This document shows, piece by piece, positions 1 through 8,046 of a stretch of 32,918 nt of DNA. How positions within the stretch are numbered: the first letter of the stretch is position 1; each line of letters opens with the position of its first letter. Source of the stretch: Candidatus Bathyarchaeota archaeon (GTDB lineage: Archaea > Thermoproteota > Bathyarchaeia > TCS64); contig WJJC01000054.1 of NCBI GenBank assembly GCA_014729945.1, positions 1 to 32,918 on the forward strand, written 5' to 3'. A model generated the notes under the pieces. That model saw only the letters and a program-made list of their open reading frames with translations, made no database searches and was not told where the DNA came from. The translations under genes and the position numbers were made by a program.

Positions 1-329
1 CCAATGATGTTCAAAGCCAGTCTCTCTCCTCTGAGAAGCGCCCTAGCGGGGCCCCGTACTGTTAACAGGGTTTCTCCTGCTTCCGTTCTTTCACTGTCTT
101 TCTTATGATACTCGACGCTACAATTCAGTATCTTGAATACTGTAGCTACCTCCACTAACCCGGATACGATGCCAGGTTCTTTGAAGTAGAGCCTGCCTTT
201 CGCCATTTGTTCAGGGGGGATAAGGGTCTCGCTGGTGATATCCCCGTATCCAATATCCTCGTTTAGAAACGCCTTGATCTTCTCTATTATGTGATACTCC
301 AGAGGCTCCAATTCAACACATCCATACAT
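1..329 (-). CDS. nadC: Nicotinate-nucleotide pyrophosphorylase (quinolinate phosphoribosyltransferase), N-terminal part
   Basis: This is the first 109 residues of a minus-strand gene whose 3' part lies outside the window. The family turns quinolinate and PRPP into nicotinate mononucleotide, CO2 and PPi in de novo NAD synthesis. The visible part carries the family's N-terminal pattern: EDIGYGDITSE near residue 25, then a lipoyl/biotin-like beta domain with AGETLLTVRGPARALLRGER, then LALNII at the edge, just before the catalytic barrel. I chose the ATG at 329. A TATA-like box (351-358 on the plus strand, read in reverse) lies about 26 bases upstream, so the transcript is probably leaderless. 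The gene is divergent from the Lin0512-family gene. The related ModD family shares the fold, but the EDIGYGDIT signature favours NadC. I see no nadA or nadB, which could lie beyond the edge. Confidence 0.85.
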   Translation of the reverse strand, partial: MYGCVELEPLEYHIIEKIKAFLNEDIGYGDITSETLIPPEQMAKGRLYFKEPGIVSGLVEVATVFKILNCSVEYHKKDSERTEAGETLLTVRGPARALLRGERLALNII

Positions 330-420
330 TAACTTGAATCATGGACAAAGCAATATACCATTTAACATTAACGCCAAAAATCCTTTAAAAACATACAAAC
401 CTTCGATAACTAGACAAGAT
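330..420. promoter_or_regulatory. Divergent promoter region between nadC and the Lin0512-family gene
   Basis: The gap holds a TATATT element (about 351-358) placed about 26 bases before the nadC start on the minus strand. A TTTAAAAA element (about 382-390) preceded by a purine-rich stretch lies 31-39 bases before the ATG at 421 on the plus strand. Both fit archaeal BRE/TATA spacing. Assigned by eye only. Confidence 0.45.
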
Positions 421-813
421 ATGCCAGATTATAGAAGATATTTGCTTGAACAGGGAACAGGCGTAGACCTCCACGGCAAGGATGAGACCAAAGCCGCGCA
501 GAGAGCCGTAAAAGACGCCATCAGTCACAGCAGCATGATAGGCTTAGGTTCTCTCTTCAATATAGGGAGCTTTGAGGAGCTTGAAGAAGCCCTCATGGTA
601 GATGTAACCATCGCAACACCCAATCCCGATACTGTTGACGGCGAAGCTGTGCTCAGTATTCTCCCCGAGGGAAATAGGAGGATCAACATCGTTAAGGGTG
701 GATTACTCTGGCCTTCCGAGGATATTGAACCAGAGGCCAAAAGCCATGATGTAGTAATGGCTAATGCAGTCATAGTTGTCTTGGTGGATCTAGAGAAAGT
801 AGAACGAAAATAA
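421..813 (+). CDS. Lin0512-family conserved protein
   Basis: A 130-residue protein of the small Lin0512 family, whose biochemical function is not established. The match is clear along its length: EQGTGVDLHGKDETKAAQRAVKDAI near the N-terminus, VTIATPNPDTVDGEAVLSILP in the middle, a glycine-rich VKGGLLWP, and a C-terminal HDVVMANAVIVVLVDL strand. An in-frame ATG exists at 334, but it would put the divergent promoter inside the gene. The ATG at 421 gives a length close to the family's usual 110-130 residues. The gene is divergent from nadC. The fold is expected to be a small soluble alpha/beta oligomer with no membrane segment. A link to NAD metabolism is only guilt by association. Confidence 0.8.
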   Translation: MPDYRRYLLEQGTGVDLHGKDETKAAQRAVKDAISHSSMIGLGSLFNIGSFEELEEALMVDVTIATPNPDTVDGEAVLSILPEGNRRINIVKGGLLWPSEDIEPEAKSHDVVMANAVIVVLVDLEKVERK

Positions 814-1380
814 CTCCTCATTATCGTTTATTATCTCCCTATATTAGTTTACTTCAGATTATACCCCTTTTTGCGTTAACATTATTTTTAGGCTCTGCAA
901 ACTAGGTATCCGGTGATTTTTATCGTTGAATACGAGTTCGATAAAGGACTGATAATTACTACAATTTCTGCTTTTAGACTGATCTCCCATACACAAACAC
1001 TAGGATAAACCAAATGTCAATAGGCACAGAATAATAGGCCACCTCCAAATAAGCAGATGAAGAAGGGTGTCAATTCATTATATGTTATTCCTTCTATGCA
1101 CTGCGTTCTATGGATATTTGTAGGGTTTCTTAATAAAAAAACCAACCCATACATTTACTCTAAACTGAAATAACCTCGGGTAAAATGCATTCCTCAGCAC
1201 ATAGAACTGACTATACAGACCTCCTAGGAAAATACCAGGGGAAACCCCATGGAACAGACCTTTTCACAAAAGATTCTAACCCAAACAGGCACTCAATCAA
1301 CCCAACAGAGGCCCATTCAAGGTAAAAACGCAACCTTAGATTCAAAAAGTCTTATCATATCTCTAGTAAAATAACTCTCC
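814..1380. other. 567-base gene-poor interval
   Basis: Stops are frequent in all six frames. I see no tRNA-like or other structured RNA pattern and no recognisable gene remains. A T-rich stretch (about 868-892) could end transcription of the Lin0512 gene. The last ~200 bases are purine- and C-rich and contain one short open frame, listed separately. A weak TATA-like element (about 1350-1358) precedes the membrane-protein gene. Confidence 0.5.
1185..1325 (+). CDS. Possible 46-residue small protein
   Basis: An ATG-initiated frame of 46 codons, hydrophilic, with a central YTDLLGKYQGKPHGTDLF stretch that looks more protein-like than its surroundings. I do not recognise it. No well-placed TATA box or ribosome binding site supports it. 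It could be a chance frame or part of the untranslated region of the next gene. Confidence 0.18.
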   Translation: MHSSAHRTDYTDLLGKYQGKPHGTDLFTKDSNPNRHSINPTEAHSR

Positions 1381-2484
1381 ATGAGCCAGATAATAAGCCG
1401 CATCTGGAAACCCGTACAACGAAGAGGGGCCGAGAAATACCTACAGCTAACAGTCCTCAGCTTCGCCGCCTCCGTAAGCCTCACAAGACTCATCCTAGAG
1501 CTAACCGGTTACCCGCAGTTGGGCAACCAGACCCTCCACATAGCACATGTTCTCTATGGTGGAGTCATACTCTACGCCGCGAGCCTACTACCTCTTCTCT
1601 ACGCCAACAGATGGGCTTACACATGGTCCGCCATCCTATCAGGCTTAGGCGTAGGCTTATTCATAGACGAGGTGGGAAAATTCATCACCCAAACCAACGA
1701 CTACTTTTTTCCAGCAGCCGCCCCAATAATATACGCTTTCTTCCTCCTAACCGTATTAATCTACCAGAGAATAAACAAGCAACAGGATCTGGATGTAAGA
1801 AGCTCTCTCTACTCCGTAGTCGAGATACTCCAAGATGTCCTAGACCACTCACTATATCCCCATGAACACAATGAGATGAAAAAACACCTCGACTATATAA
1901 TGGAGACAGCCGAGAACCCCCACTATAAGACTTTGGCAAAAGAACTACAAGACTTTGTGGAGAGCGACGCCCTACAAACCGTATCAGATGAACCCAATCT
2001 ATTCGATAAGATAATCACCCAGCTGAACCATTTAGAGGATAACTATCTCTCAAAAAACCGTGTGAAAACCGGGATCATTATAAGTCTGGTGCTCCTCGGT
2101 GTCCCCAGCTTCACTAGATTACTTCAATTCACGTTAGTCGCACCAGATCCCCTCACGCGTACACAGTATCTTCAATCCTTGGCAGCGGAGCTACCCAACA
2201 TTCCCACCAATGGAGTTTTCTGGGCTCTAGTATTAATACTGCTTGACGGATTACTGGGAGCCACTCTCTCCTTGAGCGGAGTACTCTTATTACTTGATAG
2301 GGATAACTGGGGAACCGAGTTCGCTTCAATCGCCTTGGTGGCTAAACTCGTAGCCCTAAACCTAATCCTCTTCTATATACATCAATTCGCCACGATAATA
2401 ACCACGGGCTACCAATTCATTATCCTACAAGGTATATACTATTACCAGCGAAAATACAGGGAAAAGCTCATAGCATCAAACTAA
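1381..2484 (+). CDS. Polytopic membrane protein of unknown function with a cytosol-like insert
   Basis: A 367-residue protein. The first half has about four hydrophobic segments (around residues 22-40, 52-75, 80-95 and 108-128). A hydrophilic helical stretch of about 100 residues follows (130-230: LDVRSSLYSVVEIL, HEHNEMKKHLDYIMETA), and then about three more membrane segments (228-250, 278-305, 318-345). The block HIAHVLYGGVILY followed by GLGVGLFIDEVGKFIT and NDYFFPAAPIIY-like residues resembles a widespread uncharacterised membrane family of bacteria and archaea. The acidic FIDEVGKF in a membrane segment is notable. The ATG at 1381 has a TATA-like box about 27 bases upstream. It stands alone and converges on the zinc-ribbon gene, with 17 bases between the two stop codons. 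No function is proposed. Confidence 0.75.
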   Translation: MSQIISRIWKPVQRRGAEKYLQLTVLSFAASVSLTRLILELTGYPQLGNQTLHIAHVLYGGVILYAASLLPLLYANRWAYTWSAILSGLGVGLFIDEVGKFITQTNDYFFPAAAPIIYAFFLLTVLIYQRINKQQDLDVRSSLYSVVEILQDVLDHSLYPHEHNEMKKHLDYIMETAENPHYKTLAKELQDFVESDALQTVSDEPNLFDKIITQLNHLEDNYLSKNRVKTGIIISLVLLGVPSFTRLLQFTLVAPDPLTRTQYLQSLAAELPNIPTNGVFWALVLILLDGLLGATLSLSGVLLLLDRDNWGTEFASIALVAKLVALNLILFYIHQFATIITTGYQFIILQGIYYYQRKYREKLIASN

Positions 2485-2501
2485 TAAAAAGCTTGGAGAA
2501 A

Positions 2502-3065
2502 TTACTCCAATCTGTGCCCACAGTGGTTACAGAACTTTCCACCCGCAGTAGCTTGGCCACAGTTAGGACAATACTTTGTATCCTCCTGAGCCGGGGAAGA
2601 CTGAGGCGCCTGATAAGGCTGAGCAGGGGCCTGTGGTTGACCTTGGTTTTGACGAGCACGCCTCTCCTCAAGAGTCTCTTTAGCAACCTCAACACCTTGA
2701 TTAGCTAATTCAGCACCCTTGTTAAGTCCTTTCCGTGCAAGCCTCCAAGCTGCACCTAGTCCCCTCTTAGCCTTCTCTGCCACCTCATCAATATCCTCCT
2801 GATCAATCTCAACACGATCCAGAATCTTACGGCGAGGCGGAGGCACATTACTCTGACTCCCCGATGGAGGCGGTGGGGGCACGTTATTTCTTGGCGGTGG
2901 AGTTGGAGTAGCGACAGTGTTAGGCGTTGCCGTTTCACCAGGTGGTGGTGGAGGTGGCGGAGGTGCGCCTGCTTTCTGTTCCACTGGCTTCAGTCTAGTC
3001 CCGCATTCGGGGCAGAATTTCTGGTTTTCCTCAACATCTGCTCCACAGTTATTGCAAAACGTCAT
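2502..3065 (-). CDS. Double zinc-ribbon protein with proline-rich linker and basic helical region
   Basis: A 187-residue protein with two CxxC...CxxC zinc ribbons at its ends. The first is at residues 4-22 (CNNCG, then CPECG) and the second at about 168-185 (CPNCG, then CNHCG). Between them lie a proline-rich segment (about 33-75, several runs of five or more P), a charged helical region (about 82-135: EEVAEKAKRGLGAAWRLARKGLNKGAELA) and a Q/P-rich stretch. This layout is common among archaeal zinc-ribbon proteins of unknown role and suggests an adaptor or scaffold. It starts 39 bases after the stop of the ATP-grasp gene on the same strand. The gap holds a T6 run that may terminate the first gene or serve as a promoter element, so co-transcription is possible but unproved. 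Confidence 0.8.
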   Translation of the reverse strand: MTFCNNCGADVEENQKFCPECGTRLKPVEQKAGAPPPPPPPPGETATPNTVATPTPPPRNNVPPPPPSGSQSNVPPPRRKILDRVEIDQEDIDEVAEKAKRGLGAAWRLARKGLNKGAELANQGVEVAKETLEERRARQNQGQPQAPAQPYQAPQSSPAQEDTKYCPNCGQATAGGKFCNHCGHRLE

Positions 3066-3104
3066 TATGTTTCAGATCAAGCGTATTCAAGGCGTGTTAA
3101 AAAA

Positions 3105-3974
3105 TTATCTATAAAGCACACGCTCAAAATAATCCACTATCAAGCTATAAATAGGAATCCCCGTGGTCTCCATCAAAGCCTTGTACCCGGGATAACAGTT
3201 TGCCTCCAACACCATGGGATCTCCCTCCACACGGGGAAGAATATCCAATCCTGTTATATGAAGACCAACCGCCTCAGCCACCCGAATAGCTAACCCATCA
3301 TAAACATCATCCTCAAAAGGCTCCGCCCTTCCCCCCGCTGCCACATTATACCTGAAATCATCAGGATTAGACCGAGCCTCCCTCCCCACAACCTCCCCGT
3401 CAATCACAAAACACCTAACATCATACCCCTTATTTGGTATAAACTCCTGAAGATAAAAGACCCCCTTACCAAAATTACGGGTATACCACAAGAGATACTG
3501 TGTTAGATCCTCACTACTCCTTATCCTACTCAACTTTGTAACCCCAGTACCCCTACTCAGACAAATAGGCTTCAATACCACTTCCCTCCCCTCTGATAAT
3601 AACCTCGATGCAAACTTAGCCGCCTTATCAATATTCTCCGTGATAACCGTCTCCGGGTGGGCTACCCCAATCTTACTCAACTGCAGTGAAAGATGCTCCT
3701 TACTATAATTCAGCATAGAGTCCACAGGATTAACCACCACACCATTCTCCTCCAACTGCCTCAAAATCAACAACCTGTGCACCAACTCAAAGGTACTCCC
3801 CCTGTGAAGCATATTACTTGGAACATAACACAACTCATAATCAGGCTCAAACCCCGGCAGTTTAACATCCCAAGGAGCAAGATAGTCCACACTGATACCC
3901 CGTTCTTCTAGTTCCTTGATTACCAGCCCTGTCTCCCCTGTCGCAGGGTTATCCGTGAATACCAGTACACTCAT
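3105..3974 (-). CDS. RimK-like ATP-grasp ligase (alpha-L-glutamate ligase type)
   Basis: A 289-residue ATP-grasp enzyme. Residues 1-100 form the N-terminal alpha/beta domain (NPATGETGLVIKELEERGI). The ATP-binding signatures follow: VVLKPICLSRGTGV (about 132-145, lysine plus glycine-rich loop), YLQEFIPNKGYDVRCFVIDGEVVG (about 173-197), NVAAGGRAEP (about 210-219), GLDILPR (about 242-248) and the metal-binding VLEANCYPGYKALMETTGI (about 254-272). RimK, LysX, CofF and MptN ligases join an amino acid, usually glutamate, to an acidic acceptor using ATP. The substrate here is not fixed by sequence. I see no LysW carrier, coenzyme F420 or methanopterin genes nearby. In the metal site the more usual NxN is replaced by ExN, which is common in the wider family. 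Confidence 0.85.
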   Translation of the reverse strand: MSVLVFTDNPATGETGLVIKELEERGISVDYLAPWDVKLPGFEPDYELCYVPSNMLHRGSTFELVHRLLILRQLEENGVVVNPVDSMLNYSKEHLSLQLSKIGVAHPETVITENIDKAAKFASRLLSEGREVVLKPICLSRGTGVTKLSRIRSSEDLTQYLLWYTRNFGKGVFYLQEFIPNKGYDVRCFVIDGEVVGREARSNPDDFRYNVAAGGRAEPFEDDVYDGLAIRVAEAVGLHITGLDILPRVEGDPMVLEANCYPGYKALMETTGIPIYSLIVDYFERVLYR

Positions 3975-4037
3975 GAACTCTATCGATTAACCATTCCATT
4001 ACCTATTATTAAAAACGTTTAAGAACAAGCACAGAAT

Positions 4038-4060
4038 CTACGTAGCGATCTACTAAGTAG
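4038..4060. promoter_or_regulatory. Tandem palindromes in front of padR: candidate operator
   Basis: A perfect palindrome CTACGTAG (4038-4045) is followed four bases later by CTACTAAGTAG (4050-4060), an inverted repeat with one central base. Both share the half-site CTAC/GTAG. They sit between an A/T-rich TATA-like element (about 4007-4018) and the padR start at 4071, roughly where RNA polymerase would begin. An AGAGGT sequence directly after the second palindrome may be the ribosome binding site. PadR proteins often repress their own operon from such sites; the assignment here is inferred from position. Confidence 0.5.
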
Positions 4061-4070
4061 AGGTCAACCC

Positions 4071-4604
4071 ATGACACTGAGCATAAACAGCCGAAATCCA
4101 TTCAGGATGCCCATAAGCCCCCTACAGATGCTACTACTAATACAACTAGACGAGGAACCAAAATACGGCTATGAGATGCTCAAAAACCTCAAACAAGAAT
4201 TCGAGGGCACATGGGAACCCAAAACAGGCACAGTATACCCTGCTCTAAAAAGCCTGGAAAAAAAGGGATACATCTCCACCGAGACACGGGATGAAACAGA
4301 ATACTACCTGATAACAGATGAAGGAAAAAAAATATTCGACCTAATGCTTCGCCACATAGAAGACTCCATAGACTTCAGCATCAAATATGTCTCTGTCGTA
4401 TTCAAATGGCTCACATGCGAGAGAAAACAAGCCGCACTAGAGTTAATGAACCGACTAACCCTGAAAGAACAAGTAATGTCCCGCTCATTACTGAGAAACT
4501 TCACCGAGAACATAGACGAAGATATTAGAGAACCTTTTCTCAGTGAACTAGAAAAAATATCCCAAAACCGCCTAAAAATGATAAACAAGCTTATGGAGAA
4601 ATAA
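4071..4604 (+). CDS. PadR-family transcriptional regulator
   Basis: A 177-residue regulator. Residues 15-85 are the PadR winged helix: SPLQMLLLIQLDEEPKYGYEMLKNL, then GTVYPALKSLEKKGYI, then the wing ETEYYLITDEGKKIF. Residues 90-177 are a long helical dimerisation region (LELMNRLTLKEQVMSRSLLRNF, ISQNRLKMINKLMEK). I kept the ATG at 4071 because AGAGGT lies seven bases upstream; a second in-frame ATG at 4101 would still keep the DNA-binding domain. It is the first gene of a five-gene operon and ends two bases before the ABC ATPase. PadR proteins commonly repress neighbouring transporters until a ligand releases them, and the palindromes just upstream are a likely binding site. Confidence 0.9.
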   Translation: MTLSINSRNPFRMPISPLQMLLLIQLDEEPKYGYEMLKNLKQEFEGTWEPKTGTVYPALKSLEKKGYISTETRDETEYYLITDEGKKIFDLMLRHIEDSIDFSIKYVSVVFKWLTCERKQAALELMNRLTLKEQVMSRSLLRNFTENIDEDIREPFLSELEKISQNRLKMINKLMEK

Positions 4605-4606
4605 AG

Positions 4607-5317
4607 ATGACAAAATACATAGTAGAGACAGTTGACCTTCATAAAACATACATACAAGGCGGCAGACCCTTAGAAGTACTCAAAGGAGTAAACCTACGGG
4701 TAGAACCAGGAGAGTTTATGGCTATAATGGGCCCCAGCGGCTCAGGTAAAAGCACCTTACTCAACATGATCGGAGCCCTTGACCGACCCACCTCAGGAAA
4801 AGTATTCATAAACGATGTCGATATCTCCAAGCTAAACGACAACCAAGTAGCAGATCTACGCAACAGGGAGGTGGGCTTCATATTCCAATTCTTCAACCTC
4901 ATCCCACGCATGGACGCCCAGGGAAACGTGGAGCTACCTATGGCGATAGCCGGGAAAAGTAGAAGCGAGCGACATAAACGAGCCAAAGAGCTCCTGGACT
5001 TGGTTGGACTCCGTGAAAGAGCAGACCATAAACCCAGTCAGCTAAGTGGTGGAGAACAGCAGAGAGTAGCAATAGCTAGGGCTCTGGCCAACGAGCCCAA
5101 TATATTGCTGGCTGACGAGTTAACAGGTAACCTGGATAGCACCACTGGTGCACAGGTTATGCAGCTTCTCAGAACTATAAACGAGGAAGAGGGAAAAACC
5201 TTCATCCTCATCACACACGACCCTACAGTGGGTCAACAAACAGACCGTCTAATCAGTTTAAAAGACGGCATGATTAAAGGAGAGAAAATATTACACGAGT
5301 TGATTTTAGATGAATAA
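4607..5317 (+). CDS. ABC transporter ATP-binding protein, MacB/LolD type
   Basis: A 236-residue nucleotide-binding domain with every expected motif: Walker A GPSGSGKST (42-50), Q-loop FIFQFFNLIPRM (about 91-102), signature LSGGEQQRVAIARAL (about 146-160), Walker B ILLADEL (166-172), D-loop GNLDS (174-178) and H-loop THD (203-205). In Walker B the usual LADEPTGNLDS reads LADELTGNLDS, a mild change. The MacB/LolD/FtsE group powers mechanotransmission by FtsX-like permeases rather than classical substrate passage. It starts two bases after padR and overlaps the next gene by eight bases (ATGAATAA), which suggests translational coupling. Confidence 0.93.
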   Translation: MTKYIVETVDLHKTYIQGGRPLEVLKGVNLRVEPGEFMAIMGPSGSGKSTLLNMIGALDRPTSGKVFINDVDISKLNDNQVADLRNREVGFIFQFFNLIPRMDAQGNVELPMAIAGKSRSERHKRAKELLDLVGLRERADHKPSQLSGGEQQRVAIARALANEPNILLADELTGNLDSTTGAQVMQLLRTINEEEGKTFILITHDPTVGQQTDRLISLKDGMIKGEKILHELILDE

Positions 5318-6842
5318 TGGAAAAAGAACCAAGAGCATCATCATACTAACCACATTGATTGTATTAACCAGTATCTGGGGAATACCTTTCGCAAGAGCAG
5401 ATAGTGTACAGGTAACAACCTCAAACACCTACCTCACAGCAGGACAGGAAAACGATATCACCATTAAACTTCGAAACATTGGTGACAGAAGCGTAGTTGG
5501 AGTACAGGCAGTGCTCTCATCAACAACTCCCGGCATAAGCATAATCGATGGCTCACAACGTGTTTACACGGTCATCGAGGATAAAGAAACCAAGGGATAC
5601 ACGTCCACTTTGTATGTTGATAAAACCGTTCCGATGGGATCATATACACTCACATTAACAGTCACATACCAGAAGATCACTTTCGAATATGTTACTTCAA
5701 CGGTATCAGTTGGGGTGGTTGTAGGTGAGTCTTACACACCGAAACTTGGACTCAACATAGATCCGGATAGTATCAACGCTATAGCCGGTGTGAAAACAGA
5801 TGTATCCTATGAATTGGCGAATATAGCTAACAAGACACTAAAAGACCTAGAACTAGTAACCACATCCACATCACCCTACATAACAATCACTAGAGGAGAC
5901 ACGATCCGCAAAGAGGTATTTGGAGAGAATGAAAGCATAATAATTAATCCAACCCTATCTGTGTTGGAAAGCACGCCACTAACAACCTATACATTAACAT
6001 TCACAGCATCATTCAGCGATGAATCAGAAAAGACCTATTTCGAGTCATATACACTCCCTGTTAATGTTAACTCGGCTAAGACCTCTAAGACAACAACAGT
6101 AACCATCAAAGAGGTCTCCATCAAACCCAGCACAGTATACCCCGGAGATATATACGATTTGGATATAGCACTCGACTGCACAGGAGCAAACGCATATGAT
6201 CTTATGAGTATAATCAGCTTCCCACAGATGAGCCCTATTTCCCCCCTTAAACCTTCCACTATAGATGTTGGAGATCTGAATAGTGGGGAGAACACAACTT
6301 ATACCTACAACTTACTGGCTTCCGGATCTGCATCAGCTGGACAGTATGCCGTCACCATAACCATAAGCTACACCAACAATAAAGGGGTCCCAAAAACCTT
6401 GACAGAAACAATAACAATAATGGTGGATGGATTGGTCGACTTCCAGTTACTAGATACACCCAGTCAAACCACAGCACCAGGAGAAACCAATGAAATGGAC
6501 GCTGATCTTCTCCTAATAGGAACCGAGAGCGTGGACTTCGTATCCATACAAGTAATGGAGGATGATCTCATCAAGAGGGTTAGCGGCAGCGATGAATACA
6601 TCGGAGCAGTAGACCCTGATAGCCCCATACCCTTCGATATATACTATAAGGTTGACGAGGATGCGCCAGAAGGCGAACACAATGTAAAACTCGATATCAA
6701 GTACAGGGATCACCTAAACAGAGAAATAACCCAGGAGATCAGCTTCGACATCACAATAGGTGGAACAGTTGATGATGAACCCCAGCAGCCACAGGGAGGC
6801 ACCTGGCTGTGGATAAGAAGATTATTGGGATTAGGACCATAG
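5310..6842 (+). CDS. Secreted Ig-repeat (COG1361/CARDB-like) protein of the ABC operon
   Basis: A 510-residue exported protein. Residues 1-31 are a signal peptide: basic start NNGKRTKS, hydrophobic core IIILTTLIVLTSIWGIPF, then ARA-D as likely cleavage site. Four beta-rich repeats of about 110-120 residues follow, beginning near residues 33, 147, 268 and 373. Each has the pattern 'x-aG-...-i-y-L-N-g' typical of S-layer-associated and CARDB/NEW3-type domains (TAGQENDITIKLRNIGD; TAPGETNEMDADLLLIG). The tail ends in TWLWIRRLLGLGP, an amphipathic stretch too short for a normal membrane anchor. Lying between an MacB-type ATPase and permease, it takes the place a MacA adaptor holds in bacteria. I infer that it works outside the membrane with the permease, either as a ligand-binding or a cell-surface coupling part. 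Confidence 0.8.
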   Translation: MNNGKRTKSIIILTTLIVLTSIWGIPFARADSVQVTTSNTYLTAGQENDITIKLRNIGDRSVVGVQAVLSSTTPGISIIDGSQRVYTVIEDKETKGYTSTLYVDKTVPMGSYTLTLTVTYQKITFEYVTSTVSVGVVVGESYTPKLGLNIDPDSINAIAGVKTDVSYELANIANKTLKDLELVTTSTSPYITITRGDTIRKEVFGENESIIINPTLSVLESTPLTTYTLTFTASFSDESEKTYFESYTLPVNVNSAKTSKTTTVTIKEVSIKPSTVYPGDIYDLDIALDCTGANAYDLMSIISFPQMSPISPLKPSTIDVGDLNSGENTTYTYNLLASGSASAGQYAVTITISYTNNKGVPKTLTETITIMVDGLVDFQLLDTPSQTTAPGETNEMDADLLLIGTESVDFVSIQVMEDDLIKRVSGSDEYIGAVDPDSPIPFDIYYKVDEDAPEGEHNVKLDIKYRDHLNREITQEISFDITIGGTVDDEPQQPQGGTWLWIRRLLGLGP

Positions 6843-6852
6843 AGGAGTAGCC

Positions 6853-8046
6853 GTGAATCCCCTTGATATCTTTCAGATCGCTACTAATGGCTTGAAGGAG
6901 CGCAAGTTCAGGTTCGCCCTGAACCTAGTTGGTATCCTGATTGGATGTGCCGCCATAACCGGTCTGATAAGTATAACCCAGGGGCTGCAAACCAATGTCA
7001 GTGGTCAATTAAACTATTTTGGACCAAGTAATCTGATTATTATACCCGGTGAGATTGCTAGAGGTCCCACTGTATCCGGTGGAACATTGAACTGGAGAGA
7101 CCTAGAAATTGTGAGGAGAGTCGATTACATCAAGGGCGCTACTCCGATAATCGCCAATAAGTTCGCTGAGTACACTATCAAAAGAAGATATTTCCGCACC
7201 GATGTATACGGCGTTGAGCGAGCATATAAGGAGCTAAACCCTAGCACGGAGCTAGCGGAAGGGAGAAACTTTGTACAATCTGACTCCGCCGTGGTTATAG
7301 TGGGTTCTAATATTGCTCATCCCCTTGACTTGGATGAACCTATAGTGGATCTAGGGGATAGGATAAAAATAAAATCCATAGTAAACGGCGTGGAGAAAGA
7401 GAATACACTAAGAGTTATTGGCATCCTTAAAGAGACAGGGAGTAGCTTCGGCGCCAACCTGGATGACTCTATAGCAATACCATTGAAGACCGCACAGCAG
7501 ATATACGAGGTAGGGAGCCAGTTCAGCTACTTACTGGCACAAGCAGATAACATTAACGTGGTTGAAAGAGCGGCGGAGGGAATCGAGGAGAAAATGGGTG
7601 ACAGGGTCACGGTGGTAACAGCTGCGTCCGCACAAGAACAAGTTAACTCCATACTAGGCACCATTCAAGCAGTGCTGGGTGGGATAGCCGGTATCAGCCT
7701 CGTGGTTGCGGGTGTGGGGATTGTCAACACTATGACTGTTAGCGTCATGGAGCGAACCAGAGAGATCGGGACCCTGAAGGCATTAGGCGCCAAGAGTTTT
7801 GAAGTATTGTATATGTTTCTAGCTGAGGCTATGATGACAGGCTTGATCGGTGGCGCCATCGGTGCAGGATTCGGCTTCCTATTAGCCAGACTCATAGGAA
7901 GCTTCATAGATTTACCTACATCTATCTCGTATTTACTGGGATTGGAGGTAGTGGTGTTTGCGGTAGTTACCAGCGTATTATCCGGGTTATATCCAGCTTA
8001 TAATGCATCAAAAATGAACCCAGTGGAGGCTTTAAGACATGAGTGA
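6853..8046 (+). CDS. ABC transporter permease, MacB/FtsX family
   Basis: A 397-residue permease with the MacB layout. A first membrane helix lies at about residues 20-42 (FALNLVGILIGCAAITGLISI). A large extracellular periplasmic-core domain (about 45-265) contains GPSNLIIIPG and a GDRIKI stretch. Three helices follow near the C-terminus (about 272-297, 318-345, 360-382), with the ERTREIGTLKALGA coupling-helix signature between the first two and the terminal YPAYNASKMNPVEALRHE motif. The start is GTG at 6853, supported by AGGAG about six bases upstream. It follows the Ig-repeat gene by ten bases and overlaps the Yip1 gene by eight. It is the expected partner of the ATPase encoded two genes upstream. 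Confidence 0.92.
   Translation: MNPLDIFQIATNGLKERKFRFALNLVGILIGCAAITGLISITQGLQTNVSGQLNYFGPSNLIIIPGEIARGPTVSGGTLNWRDLEIVRRVDYIKGATPIIANKFAEYTIKRRYFRTDVYGVERAYKELNPSTELAEGRNFVQSDSAVVIVGSNIAHPLDLDEPIVDLGDRIKIKSIVNGVEKENTLRVIGILKETGSSFGANLDDSIAIPLKTAQQIYEVGSQFSYLLAQADNINVVERAAEGIEEKMGDRVTVVTAASAQEQVNSILGTIQAVLGGIAGISLVVAGVGIVNTMTVSVMERTREIGTLKALGAKSFEVLYMFLAEAMMTGLIGGAIGAGFGFLLARLIGSFIDLPTSISYLLGLEVVVFAVVTSVLSGLYPAYNASKMNPVEALRHE

Noticed and set aside
814..1380. Possible tRNA or structured RNA in the long gap
   Set aside because: I found no cloverleaf-like pairing, no TTCGA-type T-loop with a matching acceptor stem, and no repeats. A covariance-model scan would settle it.
2930..2965. GGTGGTGGAGGTGGCGG tract as a repeat or G-quadruplex element
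   Set aside because: It is the reverse complement of proline codons in the zinc-ribbon protein's linker, which explains the composition.
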